Below are positions 44,659-53,006 of a stretch of DNA of 64,000 bases, piece after piece (positions within the stretch are counted from its first letter, which is position 1; each line of letters opens with the position of its first letter). This DNA is from CAYYFX01 sp964571855. GTDB lineage: Bacteria > ARS69. The stretch spans positions 434,001-498,000 of the forward strand of contig CAZNDO010000001.1 in NCBI GenBank assembly GCA_964571855.1. Reading direction: 5' to 3'. Under the pieces are notes generated by a model that saw only the letters and a program-made list of their open reading frames with translations, was not told the origin of the DNA and ran no database searches. The translations under genes and the position numbers were made by a program.

Positions 44659-45671
44659 TTCATGCCCCGGTTCGTCATCTCCCGCTCGAGATCAGCCGCG
44701 GGGCCGGCCAGACGGGCATCGTACAGGTCGAGCAGGCACTCGACGGGATCGGCCCAGACGGCGCCGTCCGGGTCCTGTTCGAAGAGCGCGGTGCGGCGTC
44801 GCAGGAAGTGCAGGACAAGCCGGGTCGGTGCGTGCGGGTCGCGCGTGCGCTCGAGCGCCGGATCGAGTTGGCGGATGAAGCTCAGGTCGGCGTGCTTCCC
44901 AGGGGCGTGAAGGCAGAGATCCAGACGTGGCGTTCCCACGAGATCCAGGCTCGGCACGTACCGCCTCGCACCCATGACTCCGCCGATTGCCACGTGCGGC
45001 TGGTCCAGGCGGCGCAGTCGTCCCGCGAGGGACTCCGGAGATCGTGGTGCGGTGCTGCGGTCCCGGTATCGGATGGTGGCACGGGCGTCTTCCGCAACGG
45101 GGAGGAATCGTCCCAGCGACTCCCGCGGGAAGTGCGCGAGTTGCACGCGTCGATCGGAGAGACGATCGATGGCCGGTCCGAGGCGCTTGATCAGCGCGGC
45201 CACCGTCCGGTAGTTGCACCCGACGGTGTCGGCCAGCCAGTTCGAGGTCATGGGGCCGCGATTCCTGGCCCATTGGTGCAGCAGGACCTTGAACACCTCG
45301 AACTGCATGTCCGGGCGCGGGAGCCTGGAGCCGGGTGTCGTCTCTTCCGCGAGGATACGCTGCTTGATCTGATCCCAGTGCGCATTCGGGACCGCGGACG
45401 GCCGTTCGGGAAGCCCGGCGGACGGAACCTCGACCACGTGGATTCGCTGGGCGATCTCCGGTCGCATCGTCGCCCGGACGCGTTCGAGTTCCCGGCGAAG
45501 CAGCGCGGGCGTGACCCGCAAGTCGAGGAGGATCAGGTAGCCCAGGGTCGTCGGGGACTCGGCGAGGCCGACTGCGAGGCTCAAGAGGGCGTCGCGAAGC
45601 TGCCGGACGGCGGACAGGCCTCGCCGGACTTCCAGGGCGACGTTTCCGCCTTCGATGTGGTCTCTGGGCAA
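44655..45671 (-). CDS. AbiEi-like winged-helix partner protein
   Basis: About 338 residues. A winged-helix-like region around LADTVGCNYRTVAALIKRLG (near residue 170) suggests DNA binding. The C-terminal part (DPVECLLDLYDARL) resembles the AbiEi-type tail. I choose the TTG at 45671, eight bases after GAGGGAAG. A TTG at 45728 would start inside the tandem operator and is less likely. It probably regulates its own unit and neutralises the nucleotidyltransferase; this is inference from architecture. Confidence 0.6.
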   Translation of the reverse strand: MPRDHIEGGNVALEVRRGLSAVRQLRDALLSLAVGLAESPTTLGYLILLDLRVTPALLRRELERVRATMRPEIAQRIHVVEVPSAGLPERPSAVPNAHWDQIKQRILAEETTPGSRLPRPDMQFEVFKVLLHQWARNRGPMTSNWLADTVGCNYRTVAALIKRLGPAIDRLSDRRVQLAHFPRESLGRFLPVAEDARATIRYRDRSTAPRSPESLAGRLRRLDQPHVAIGGVMGARRYVPSLDLVGTPRLDLCLHAPGKHADLSFIRQLDPALERTRDPHAPTRLVLHFLRRRTALFEQDPDGAVWADPVECLLDLYDARLAGPAADLEREMTNRGMK

Positions 45672-45712
45672 GTTCCGGCTTCCCTCGGAGAACTGGAGCG
45701 GCACTCCAAAAG

Positions 45713-45747
45713 TGTAGTGACACCACAATGATGTAGTGACACCACAA
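45713..45747. promoter_or_regulatory. Tandem operator upstream of the AbiEi-like gene
   Basis: Two identical 16-bp units TGTAGTGACACCACAA (45713-45728 and 45732-45747) are spaced 19 bp apart. Each holds a near-palindrome (TGTAGTG, A, CACCACA, one mismatched pair). This is a typical autoregulatory site of a toxin-antitoxin-like locus. Confidence 0.75.
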
Positions 45748-45805
45748 CATCGGTTCTACGAAGCGTCCCGTCAAGCGTGGGTTCACCCGTGGGCGCCCAA
45801 TGAAC

Positions 45806-46816
45806 TCACCCCTTATGGGGAGATTTAGCCCCCTCACGAGCGCGGCGGGCGGCGGGGCGCCGGAGGTCCGTAACCCGGTTAGCGGCGGGCGGACGACTTC
45901 CCACGGACCCGCGGTCGTGCTTCCGAACTCCGCAGCACCCAACCCCGCGCGTGGCTGGGTTCGCGTCGTCCACGCGGAAGGCCTCGGGGTCGAAGGAGCC
46001 GCCCGCCCACACCAGCGTCTCCGCATGCTCGGCGTGCTTCGGGTTCCGGATGACCTCGAGAAAGCGCTCGTACCCGAAGATGCCGCCGACATCCTCCGGG
46101 GGGCACGCCCGCGCCCCGGCCTCCAGGATCGGGTAGCGGCCGTCCTCCCGCGGCGGGACATGCGCCTCGAGGACGACCGAGTGCTCCCAACCGTCGCCGA
46201 AGTCGTACTCGTACCGGAGCTCGTCCTTCGGGCGTCGGAGCACGTCGCCAACGGTCGTCTTGCTCTCGCTGACCCGCTCGATTCCGAGTTCGCGATCGGG
46301 CGGGCCGTACAGGACGCCGTTCGCCTCGAACTGGTGGAGATGGCTGTCGGTCCAGCCCATGACGGCCTGGAGGCAATCGTGCAGGCGCTTCAGGCTGATG
46401 CTGCCCGGCACCAGGAACCGCCGCCAGATGGGCGGCTTCGAGCCGCGCAACGTCACCTTCAGCCGAAGGTACGACCCGGTTGCGTGCTCCCGCGCCTGCG
46501 GGCGGCGGCGATCCCAGCGCGTCCCCGGCCAGCCGTGGATTACGCCCTGGTCCCCGCACGCCGGGCACTCCCACGCGATCGCCGCGTCCTCGGGCCGCAA
46601 CCACGCCTGGACCTCTGCCGTGCACAGCGGCTTGCCCGCGCGGCGATGACAGGGAACGTTGGTCGACTCGCCCGCCGACGCACTGCGGCTCGTCACCCAA
46701 GCCACGATGGCGCCCTGGAACAGCGCAAGGTGCGCCGCCGCCGCCGGCATGCCGGGCGGCAAGTCGTCGTTCTCGTCGAGGTAGTGCCGCATATCGGTGA
46801 TCCACGTGCGCGCCAT
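45806..46816 (-). CDS. Plasmid pRiA4b ORF-3-like family protein
   Basis: 336-residue protein. The family core is clear in the second half: YLRLKVTLRGSKPPIWRRFL, LHDCLQAVMGWTDSHLHQF and YEYDFGDGWEHSVVLE. The N-terminal part has a zinc-finger-like Cys pair (WECPACGDQG). ATG at 46816 after AAGGAGAG. Family members are found mostly on plasmids and in accessory DNA; the function is unknown. A decayed fragment related to its C-terminus lies at about 48.3 kb. Confidence 0.88.
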   Translation of the reverse strand: MARTWITDMRHYLDENDDLPPGMPAAAAHLALFQGAIVAWVTSRSASAGESTNVPCHRRAGKPLCTAEVQAWLRPEDAAIAWECPACGDQGVIHGWPGTRWDRRRPQAREHATGSYLRLKVTLRGSKPPIWRRFLVPGSISLKRLHDCLQAVMGWTDSHLHQFEANGVLYGPPDRELGIERVSESKTTVGDVLRRPKDELRYEYDFGDGWEHSVVLEAHVPPREDGRYPILEAGARACPPEDVGGIFGYERFLEVIRNPKHAEHAETLVWAGGSFDPEAFRVDDANPATRGVGCCGVRKHDRGSVGSRPPAANRVTDLRRPAARRAREGAKSPHKG

Positions 46817-46909
46817 TGCCGACTCTCCTTGGTGTGCCGGACCCTCACGGGTGGGACTGCAAGCGCATCCGGCCACACCGTCCGGCGGAGTTGATGAGGG
46901 ACTTCCCGA

Positions 46910-48160
46910 TCATGCCGTCTCCCACAGCTTGCGCACGGGGACCGCGAAGAGACCGTCGCGGAATCGGATCGTCGCGCTGCCGTCGTAGAGCACGACGCCG
47001 GCCACGAACCGCTTCCCCGCCGCATCCCGGAGCTTCCGGAGTCCCCGCAGATCGGCCTCGCTTGCGGTCGCGGCGGCCTTGACCTCCACCCCCGCGATCT
47101 CCGCGTGTCCGCGCTCGATCACGATATCGACCTCGAAGTCGTCGCGGTCGCGGAAGTGGAAGAACCCGAGCGGATCCGGCGCGAAGCTCGCCTGGCGCCG
47201 CAGCTCCTGCAGCACGAAGCTCTCGAGCATCGAGCCGAGCGCCGGCCGGTCGGCGTCCAGCCTCGCGGCATCGACGCCGAGCAACGCGCAGGCGAGCCCC
47301 GTGTCCCCCACGTGGAGCTTTGACCGCTTGACCAGCCGGCTCATCCGGTTCGAATGCCACGACGGCAACCGCTCCAGCAGGAACACGCGCTCGAGCAACG
47401 TCACGTGCTCGTGGATGGTCTGGCGCGTGAGCTCGAACGGAGCCGAGAGGTCCGCCACGTTCACGAGCCGCGCGGTCTGCGCGGCCGCCAGGGCGAGCAG
47501 CTTTGGCAGCGTGTCGAGTGAGCGAAGCCGGCTCAGGTCGCGGACGTCCCGCTGGATCTGGGTCTCGACGTAGTCGCGATACCAGGCCCGGCGCCGGCCA
47601 GGCATGCGGCGCGCCAGGGCCGCAGGATATCCACCGGCTGCGATCCGCGCGGCAAGCTCCGCGCCGAGACGCTCGGCGATCCCGACCTTGAAGGCACCGC
47701 GGAAGAGGGACCCGAGGAAGCGCGGGCGTACGCCCTCGATCTCGCACTGCGCGAGCGGGTGGAGCCGCAGGATCGCCATTCGGCCCGCGAGCGAGTCGGC
47801 GAGCGCCGGCACGAAGAGGATGTTCGCCGAGCCCGTGAGGATGAAGCGACCCGCGGTTCGGCGCCGGTCGATGGCGACCTTCAGCGAGGTGAAGATCTCC
47901 GGGACGCGCTGCACCTCGTCGAGGATGGTCCGCGCCGGCAGCCCACTCACGAAGCCGATCGGGTCCTCGCGGGCTGCGGCGCAGACCGCCTCGTCGTCGA
48001 AGGACACGTAGCGGTAGCCGCGGGGCTCGCCGACGGCACGCGCGAGGGTGGTTTTGCCGCTCTGGCGCGGACCGTGGATCAGGATGGCCGGCGTGTCACG
48101 GAGCGCTTCGCGCAGACGCGGCGCGAGGTATCTCGGGAAGGTCCGGGCGGGGCGCGGCAT
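46910..48160 (-). CDS. AAA-type ATPase with DUF4143 domain (second copy)
   Basis: 416-residue AAA_14/DUF4143 protein with Walker A IHGPRQSGKTTLARAVG, Walker B TILDEVQRVPE and sensor FILTGSANILFVPAL. The DUF4143 end contains DDFEVDIVIERGHAEIAGVE, a PD-(D/E)XK-like pattern. It is not closely similar to the copy at 31-32 kb. The ATG at 48160 follows a TTGCAT-18-TACCAT promoter by 6 bp, so it is leaderless. Confidence 0.9.
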   Translation of the reverse strand: MPRPARTFPRYLAPRLREALRDTPAILIHGPRQSGKTTLARAVGEPRGYRYVSFDDEAVCAAAREDPIGFVSGLPARTILDEVQRVPEIFTSLKVAIDRRRTAGRFILTGSANILFVPALADSLAGRMAILRLHPLAQCEIEGVRPRFLGSLFRGAFKVGIAERLGAELAARIAAGGYPAALARRMPGRRRAWYRDYVETQIQRDVRDLSRLRSLDTLPKLLALAAAQTARLVNVADLSAPFELTRQTIHEHVTLLERVFLLERLPSWHSNRMSRLVKRSKLHVGDTGLACALLGVDAARLDADRPALGSMLESFVLQELRRQASFAPDPLGFFHFRDRDDFEVDIVIERGHAEIAGVEVKAAATASEADLRGLRKLRDAAGKRFVAGVVLYDGSATIRFRDGLFAVPVRKLWETA

Positions 48161-48166
48161 GGGAGG

Positions 48167-48196
48167 ATGGTAGGTTCCCGTGGCGGCTGGATGCAA
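48167..48196 (-). promoter_or_regulatory. Leaderless promoter of the second DUF4143 gene
   Basis: Minus-strand TTGCAT (48196-48191), 18 bp, TACCAT (48172-48167), 6 bp to the start codon at 48160. No ribosome-binding site precedes the ATG. Confidence 0.55.
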
Positions 48197-48284
48197 GTCC
48201 GGAGAGCGGCTGAACGCTAGTTTGAGCTCCGGCTGTTCGCTGGTTGCGGGGCCTTGGCGGTGGCCGGCAGCCGCGGGGGCCCGG

Positions 48285-48380
48285 CGTCCAGCCGACCCCC
48301 TGAATGGCCAGGCTCGCCCCGGAAACGTTGAAGCCCTTGGCGTCGAAGGAGCGCCCTGCCCACTCCAGCATCTCCCGGCT
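48285..48380 (-). pseudogene. Remnant of a second pRiA4b ORF-3-like gene
   Basis: The minus strand encodes LEWAGRSFDAKGFNVSGASL followed by AIQGVGW. It lines up with LVWAGGSFDPEAFRVDDANP and ATRGVGC near the end of the intact gene at 45806-46816. Nothing recognisable lies upstream in the same frame, so only the 3' end survives. Confidence 0.7.
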
Positions 48381-48456
48381 CGGGGTGGAACAGGGTGCGT
48401 TCAGAGGACGGAGCCGCGCCGTATGGGCAAGTAGGTGCCTGGCCGGGGGGTGCGCG

Positions 48457-49152
48457 GTGGCGAGCTACGGCAAGCGGATCCGGATCACCGGGAAGCGCTG
48501 GACGACCACGCGGGAGGGCCAGAAGTCCCAGGAAGTGCACTACCGGTACGAGGAGAAGATCACCGCCCTGCTCGAGCAGATCGAGAGCACTCGGACCGGA
48601 TACATCCTCCTCGACGCCATCGAGTCCCACCCCGGCGGCGGCACCGTGACCATCCAGCCGCCCCTCGCCGCCGTGAAGCGGGCGTGCTACGCGGGGCTCC
48701 AGCTCCACAGCAAGGGCGGCAAGCTGCTCAAGGACGCCGCGGTGGACTTCGTGCCCAGCTCCTTCGGGAGCGCGTGCCCGGGCGTGGGGACCTCGCCCGA
48801 GGAGGTCCTGTTCCACGAGCTGGTCCATGCGATGCAGACCGCGCAGGGAGTGCTGGACCGCTCGCCCATCCCCAAGGCGCCGAAGATGACGGACTTCTCG
48901 GAGTTCTGCGCGGTGACGGCCAGCAACATCTTCCGCTCCGACCTCGGCCGCGCCGGGCTGCGCGCGGGGCATGAGGGCCGGGACGCGGCGGTGACGCTCA
49001 CGGATTCGGCGGCGTACTACGCGTTCTTCCGCGCGGAGATCGATCGCTGGTTCCGGATCCAGCCGCTGTTCTGCCGGCACGTGGCGCATGTGCCGGGGCT
49101 TGGGTTCAACCCGTTGCGGGCGGCGGTGGGCGGGAAGGTGGGGCGGGCCTGA
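48457..49152 (+). CDS. M91-family (NleD-like) zinc metallopeptidase
   Basis: 231-residue protein with the zincin motif HELVHAMQ (His120, Glu121, His124) in the context PEEVLFHELVHAMQTAQG. The downstream MTDFSEFCAVTASN supplies a candidate third ligand (Glu). M91 peptidases include type III effectors such as NleD. No signal peptide. GTG at 48457 after a G-rich stretch. It stands in accessory DNA next to gene remnants, and a short piece of its own coding sequence recurs 430 bp away. Confidence 0.75.
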   Translation: MASYGKRIRITGKRWTTTREGQKSQEVHYRYEEKITALLEQIESTRTGYILLDAIESHPGGGTVTIQPPLAAVKRACYAGLQLHSKGGKLLKDAAVDFVPSSFGSACPGVGTSPEEVLFHELVHAMQTAQGVLDRSPIPKAPKMTDFSEFCAVTASNIFRSDLGRAGLRAGHEGRDAAVTLTDSAAYYAFFRAEIDRWFRIQPLFCRHVAHVPGLGFNPLRAAVGGKVGRA

Positions 49153-49319
49153 GGGTGGATCGCCGGGCGCGAGCAGGATCGCGCCGGTGAACGGTGGGCG
49201 GTGGCCGCCATGGCGGCCGAGTCGTGAGGCCGGGTTCGGCCAATCGCAAGGTTCCAGTGCGGCTGATTGAAAGCCACGTCGGGCGGTGAGTCGACTGCCG
49301 GGGTGGCCGGCCGCCGATG

Positions 49320-49355
49320 ATGACGGACTTCTCCGAGGTCCGTGCCGTGACTCGC
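49320..49355 (+). pseudogene. Short remnant of a second M91-type gene
   Basis: The plus strand reads MTDFSEVRAVTR, close to MTDFSEFCAVTA of the M91 gene (48886 onward), with strong nucleotide similarity over about 33 bp. No wider frame is preserved. The rest of 49153-49417 shows nothing recognisable. Confidence 0.5.
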
Positions 49356-49417
49356 GCTCGAGGATAGATTGGTAAGACCTCGATAGTTGGCTACAGGATC
49401 CGCGGCCACCCTGCCCC

Positions 49418-49951
49418 TCACGTACGCCGTCGCCCCCTCTTGACGGCAGCCTTCACGTCCGCGCGCTTCAAGCCCGCCCTGCGCCCCTGCTTCCGCGCCT
49501 TGGCGATCAGGTCGTCGAAGTCCCCCTTGGCTGGGCGCCGCCGCGAGGCGCGGTTCGTTGCGCTCCCTCGCAGCGTGCCGGGGAGCCCGATCGGCGCCGC
49601 CAGGTCGGGGTACCGCCGCGCCCACGCGCGGACGCCGCGGCCGATCCCCAGCATGTCCGCGTACCGAGCCAGGACGCCCGGGTCCAACCGCCGCGCGCCG
49701 GCCTCGACGTCCCGGACGCGGTACTGCGGAGCACGAAGCTGCGCCGCCGCCTCCTTGAGGGTCAGCCCCTTCGCCTCCCGGGCGTTCACGAACAGCTCTC
49801 CCAGCGCCTGCATCCGCAGCGTGGTCTCCACGTCCAGTCCCAGGGACGCCATGTGGGCCATGATCTCGGGGCCAAGCGTCTTCTCGATCCGCTGCGCGAT
49901 GTACGTCAGTTCCGATTCGGTCACGGATGAGAATCTCGGCTTCCTACGCAC
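49418..49951 (-). CDS. XRE-family helix-turn-helix protein
   Basis: 177-residue basic protein with a helix-turn-helix near residues 63-100 (REAKGLTLKEAAAQLRAPQY, then RVRDVEAGARRLD), followed by a basic Arg/Lys-rich tail. The N-terminal half is helical. The GTG at 49951 is chosen because AAGGAGG precedes it by 5-6 bp. Such proteins are usually antitoxins or phage-type regulators; no toxin partner is next to it. Confidence 0.75.
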   Translation of the reverse strand: MRRKPRFSSVTESELTYIAQRIEKTLGPEIMAHMASLGLDVETTLRMQALGELFVNAREAKGLTLKEAAAQLRAPQYRVRDVEAGARRLDPGVLARYADMLGIGRGVRAWARRYPDLAAPIGLPGTLRGSATNRASRRRPAKGDFDDLIAKARKQGRRAGLKRADVKAAVKRGRRRT

Positions 49952-50011
49952 CAGTGCCTCCTTCCCGCGCAACGCTGTTCCATTCGTCGGCCGGCGGACC
50001 CCTCCGATTCC

Positions 50012-50794
50012 CTAACCCCGCCTCGAAGCGCCGCGCAGTGCCTCGACCTCCCGCCGCAGCGCGCGCACCTCGTCCAGGATCGCCTGCGTGTGCTCCTCCC
50101 CCTCGTGCTTGAGGTCTTCCGTGACCTGGGCTTGCATGGCGTTGACCACCACCGCGATGAACAGGTTCAGCACCATGAACGTCGCCACGACGAGGTAGAT
50201 CACGAAGAAGACCCAGGCCGCCGGGGAGTGCGCCATGACGCCGCGCGCGATGTCGGGCCAGCCCTCCACGGTCATGATCTGGAACAGCGTGAACAGGGAC
50301 CCGGCAAGGCTGCCGAAGTGCTCGGGCGCGATGCCGCCGAACAGCTTCGTGGCCATCACGGCCGAAACGTAGAGCACCAGCGCCATGAGGCCGAGGATCG
50401 ACGCCATGCCCGGGAGCGCGCTGAGCAGGGCGCCCACCACCCGGCGCATCGGCGGCACCAGCGAGACCAGGCGCAGCACGCGGAGCACGCGCAGGGCGCG
50501 CAGGATGGCGAACGCGCCGGCCGCCGGCAGCACCGCGATCCCGACGACGATGAAGTCGAACACGCGCCAGGGATCGCCGAAGAAGCGGCCGCGGTGGGCG
50601 AAGAACCGCAGGAGCAGCTCGACGACGAAGACGACCAGCACCAGCCGGTCGAAGGCGTGGAGCGAGTCGCCGAACCGGGCGGCCACGCGCGGCGACGTCT
50701 CCAGGCCGAGCGTGATCGCGTTCGCGACGATCAGCGCGGTGACGGCCCGGTCGAACCGGACGCTCTCGACGAAGCGGCGGACGCGCTCGCGCAC
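50012..50794 (-). CDS. Bacterial voltage-gated cation channel (NaChBac-like)
   Basis: 260-residue six-helix channel. S1 region FDRAVTALIVANAITLGLET, S4 voltage sensor with arginines every third residue (Arg99, 102, 105, 108), S6 FMVLNLFIAVVVNAM. The filter is TVEGW (residues 175-179) in FTLFQIMTVEGWPDIARGV; NaChBac has TLESW. A C-terminal charged coiled coil (HTQAILDEVRALRREVEALR) fits tetramer assembly. The GTG at 50794 lies 10 bp after the upstream stop. Sodium or calcium selectivity cannot be read from this variant. Confidence 0.9.
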   Translation of the reverse strand: MRERVRRFVESVRFDRAVTALIVANAITLGLETSPRVAARFGDSLHAFDRLVLVVFVVELLLRFFAHRGRFFGDPWRVFDFIVVGIAVLPAAGAFAILRALRVLRVLRLVSLVPPMRRVVGALLSALPGMASILGLMALVLYVSAVMATKLFGGIAPEHFGSLAGSLFTLFQIMTVEGWPDIARGVMAHSPAAWVFFVIYLVVATFMVLNLFIAVVVNAMQAQVTEDLKHEGEEHTQAILDEVRALRREVEALRGASRRG

Positions 50795-50804
50795 GGGATC
50801 GCGG

Positions 50805-51419
50805 CTACCGCGGCGCCTTGCCGGCCATGCGCAGGATGTCGTCCAGCGGGTTGCCGTCGCCGTCGAGATCCAGCAGGGAGGCGAGCCCGCCGGCGCCGGT
50901 CGCCGCGCCCGACGCCGCGCCGGGCGACGCCTGCCGGCCCAGGAGACCGCCCAGCAGCCCGCCGAGCCCGCCACCGGGCGAGGACGCCTGCGGCGCCGGG
51001 GCCCCGGCCGCGCGGCCGGGGCTCGACTGCTTCGCCATGTACCCCGCCACGACCATGGCGAGCATCGGCAGCATCTTCTTCAGCACGGACGGATCCAGGC
51101 CGGTGGACGACGCCGCGTTCTGCGCCACGGTGCGGCTCACGTCCTTGGAGCCGAAGATCTGCCCGAGCACGTCGTTGCCGCGGTCCACTTGCGTCCGCTG
51201 CGGGGAGAGGACGTCGTCGAGCAGGCTGCCGCCGCCGAGCTGGCCGAGGAGGCCGCCGAGGCCGTCCATGCCTCCGCCCTGCGCCTGCTTCTTGAATCCG
51301 CCCAGGATGGCCGGAAGGAGCGCCTCGGCGCCGCTCGCGGCCTGCCTTTCGTTCACGCCGAGTTCGCGTGCCATGGACGCGAGGCCGTCGGTCTGCGCGA
51401 GGATGTCGGTCAGGTTCAT
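50805..51419 (-). CDS. DUF937-family protein
   Basis: 204-residue Gly/Ala/Leu-rich protein: ALLPAILGGFKKQAQGGGM, GGSLLDDVLSPQ and the DUF937-like tail SLLDLDGDGNPLDDILRMAG, which also contains a calcium-loop-like DLDGDGNPLDD. Function unknown. ATG at 51419. The channel gene starts 10 bp downstream on the same strand. Confidence 0.85.
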   Translation of the reverse strand: MNLTDILAQTDGLASMARELGVNERQAASGAEALLPAILGGFKKQAQGGGMDGLGGLLGQLGGGSLLDDVLSPQRTQVDRGNDVLGQIFGSKDVSRTVAQNAASSTGLDPSVLKKMLPMLAMVVAGYMAKQSSPGRAAGAPAPQASSPGGGLGGLLGGLLGRQASPGAASGAATGAGGLASLLDLDGDGNPLDDILRMAGKAPR

Positions 51420-51617
51420 GATGTGCTCCTTTCCGCGGGTCGGGGTCGCCGACGGCGCGGGTGAGGGCGTGTGGGCGTGGTCTCCGGAGGGTCGATGTGC
51501 GGTCCGGGTGACCGTGAGGCTGCGATGGGCGGGAACGTACCATGTCCATGGGGATCGTCCCCGTGGCGGGCGATCGAGCCGACCGGCGACCGCACCGCGC
51601 CTCGCGCGAAGAGCCTC

Positions 51618-51827
51618 CTAGGTCCCCGGCTCCCTGTCGGTTGGACTCTCACGGCCTGTCTTGGGAGCCTTGCCCTTGATGGAGTCCACCATGACTCCCG
51701 CGAAGAAGCCGAAGATCAAGCCCAGCGCGAACTTCCCCACAAGGAGCCCGAGGAACGCGCCAAGTGCCGTGGCGAGGATGATCCACTGGCCGGGTCTGTA
51801 GGGCTTCGGTTGGGATTGCACGCCCAT
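51618..51827 (-). CDS. Small membrane protein at the left edge of the cassette array
   Basis: 69-residue protein with one hairpin of hydrophobic helices (WIILATALGAFLGLLVGKF and LGLIFGFFAGVMVD) and charged ends. The ATG at 51827 is too close to GGAGG; the GTG two codons on (51821) has better spacing. It is read on the same strand as the cassettes, but no attC follows it, so it may be the last cassette with its site lost, or chromosomal. Confidence 0.6.
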   Translation of the reverse strand: MGVQSQPKPYRPGQWIILATALGAFLGLLVGKFALGLIFGFFAGVMVDSIKGKAPKTGRESPTDREPGT

Positions 51828-51922
51828 GCCTCCGTATGGCGTAGCGGCCGCACTTCGTAGAGCGCCGGAGTCTCGCCCGCTCGAAGCCGATGCTGAGGCC
51901 GGCGCAGGCCCGGCAGCCGAGC

Positions 51923-51979
51923 GCCTCACGCCTTGCCGTTCCGCAGCGGCGCGGCGTCCGCTGCAACGGCCGGTTGGGC
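51923..51979 (-). repeat. attC site 1
   Basis: Minus strand: R'' GCCCAAC (51979-51973), L'' GTTGCAGC, L' GCTGCGGAAC, R' GTGAGGC (51929-51923). 57 bp. Ends the cassette with the secreted protein at 52028-52744. Confidence 0.85.
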
Positions 51980-52027
51980 CGCTTTCGTCCGGGACAGTCT
52001 CCCGCCCGTCCCACTCACCTGGGAGAG

Positions 52028-52744
52028 TCACCGGTGAGGTGCCTTCGACCTCCCCCACGTCGAAGGCTCGACGGCCACTGGGGCAGGTCCGATCTCCAGG
52101 GTGGTGGTCAACGACCCCAGATTGTCTTGATAGGATCCTGGCAATAGGGTTGGCGAAGCAGTGTCGATGAATCCCAGGAACAGCCGTGTGGCGTTGGCTG
52201 GCACGAAGAAGGTCTGGTTGAGTCCGGAATCGGTGACACCATCCCCGATGAAGAACAGCTGACCGATGTCGGGGAAGACCTCCGGGGAATTGCGGGTCAG
52301 TCCATTGCGTCCGAAATCCAGGTCCACCGGGGCGGGGTCAGAGGGTTCCGCGTCATCGAGAAACACGCCCGCCAGGAACTCGTAGGAGTAGGTCGTGATA
52401 CCGGATACGCCGTCCCAGGACGGGAAGATCACATCTTGCAGCCACGGATCGTAGCCATCGGGACCCCACCAACTTCCCCCACCATTGTACGAGATCGACC
52501 CGACGACACTCGAGAAGGTCAGCGTTTGTCCCGGCGCTGCGACAAAGGGGACCCCTACGGGTAGAAGCCCTGCACCCCCCCCACCAGGTGCCGGAGGGGT
52601 AGAGTGTCCAGCGCCGTAGATGTTCGACCTGGCATCAATCGTTAGCCCGGCTGAGGCCGATGAAGTGCCCAACATCAGATTGGCCGCTGCGAAGGCAGAA
52701 GCCACAACGAGTGCGACGCGACGCAGCACGCGTGTCCTCTTCAC
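52028..52744 (-). CDS. Cassette gene: exported hypothetical protein
   Basis: 238-residue protein with a signal peptide (RRVALVVASAFAAANLMLGT region) and a mature part rich in Gly, Ser, Thr and aromatic residues (for example SYNGGGSWWGPDGYDPWLQD). The C-terminus PVAVEPSTWGRS resembles the start of a PEP-CTERM signal but lacks the hydrophobic helix, so the sorting tail may have been lost at the attC junction. GTG at 52744 with GGAGGAGG upstream. It occupies one cassette between attC 1 and attC 2. Confidence 0.7.
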   Translation of the reverse strand: MKRTRVLRRVALVVASAFAAANLMLGTSSASAGLTIDARSNIYGAGHSTPPAPGGGGAGLLPVGVPFVAAPGQTLTFSSVVGSISYNGGGSWWGPDGYDPWLQDVIFPSWDGVSGITTYSYEFLAGVFLDDAEPSDPAPVDLDFGRNGLTRNSPEVFPDIGQLFFIGDGVTDSGLNQTFFVPANATRLFLGFIDTASPTLLPGSYQDNLGSLTTTLEIGPAPVAVEPSTWGRSKAPHR

Positions 52745-52796
52745 GGCCACCTCCTCCTCCGGCCTGGGCCCCCCAAGTGTACTCAGCAGGTCGTCC

Positions 52797-52860
52797 GTTG
52801 AACGCTCCGGTTCAGCGGCGGGCTGCTTTGCGGACCGTCCGCTGCAACAGGATGTTAGCG
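52797..52860 (-). repeat. attC site 2
   Basis: Minus strand: R'' CGCTAAC (52860-52854), 5-bp spacer, L'' GTTGCAGC, L' GCTGAAC, R' GTTCAAC (52803-52797). 64 bp. Ends the restriction-modification cassette. Confidence 0.88.
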
Positions 52861-52971
52861 GCCCAGCACCGCCCGCGCACGTGACGAATCGGCGACGACG
52901 AGAAACACCGACTGGCAGGTGGAGACGTGTCGTGCTCTTCGGAAGCTCCTTCCGGCGTCCCCAGTCGAGCG

Positions 52972-53000
52972 TTGACGGATCCGTCAACACCCGCTAAGAT
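52972..53000 (+). promoter_or_regulatory. Self-regulated leaderless promoter of the methyltransferase gene
   Basis: TTGACG (52972-52977), 17 bp, TAAGAT (52995-53000), then 6 bp to the GTG at 53007. The perfect 16-bp palindrome TTGACGGATCCGTCAA (52972-52987) covers the -35. The product carries its own XRE domain, so autorepression is likely. Confidence 0.8.
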
Positions 53001-53006
53001 CCGGCC

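Noticed and set aside
49153..49417. Possible additional gene on the minus strand (AFNQPHWNLAIGRT stretch)
   Set aside because: No start, no ribosome-binding site and no family; left as intergenic with a short M91 remnant.
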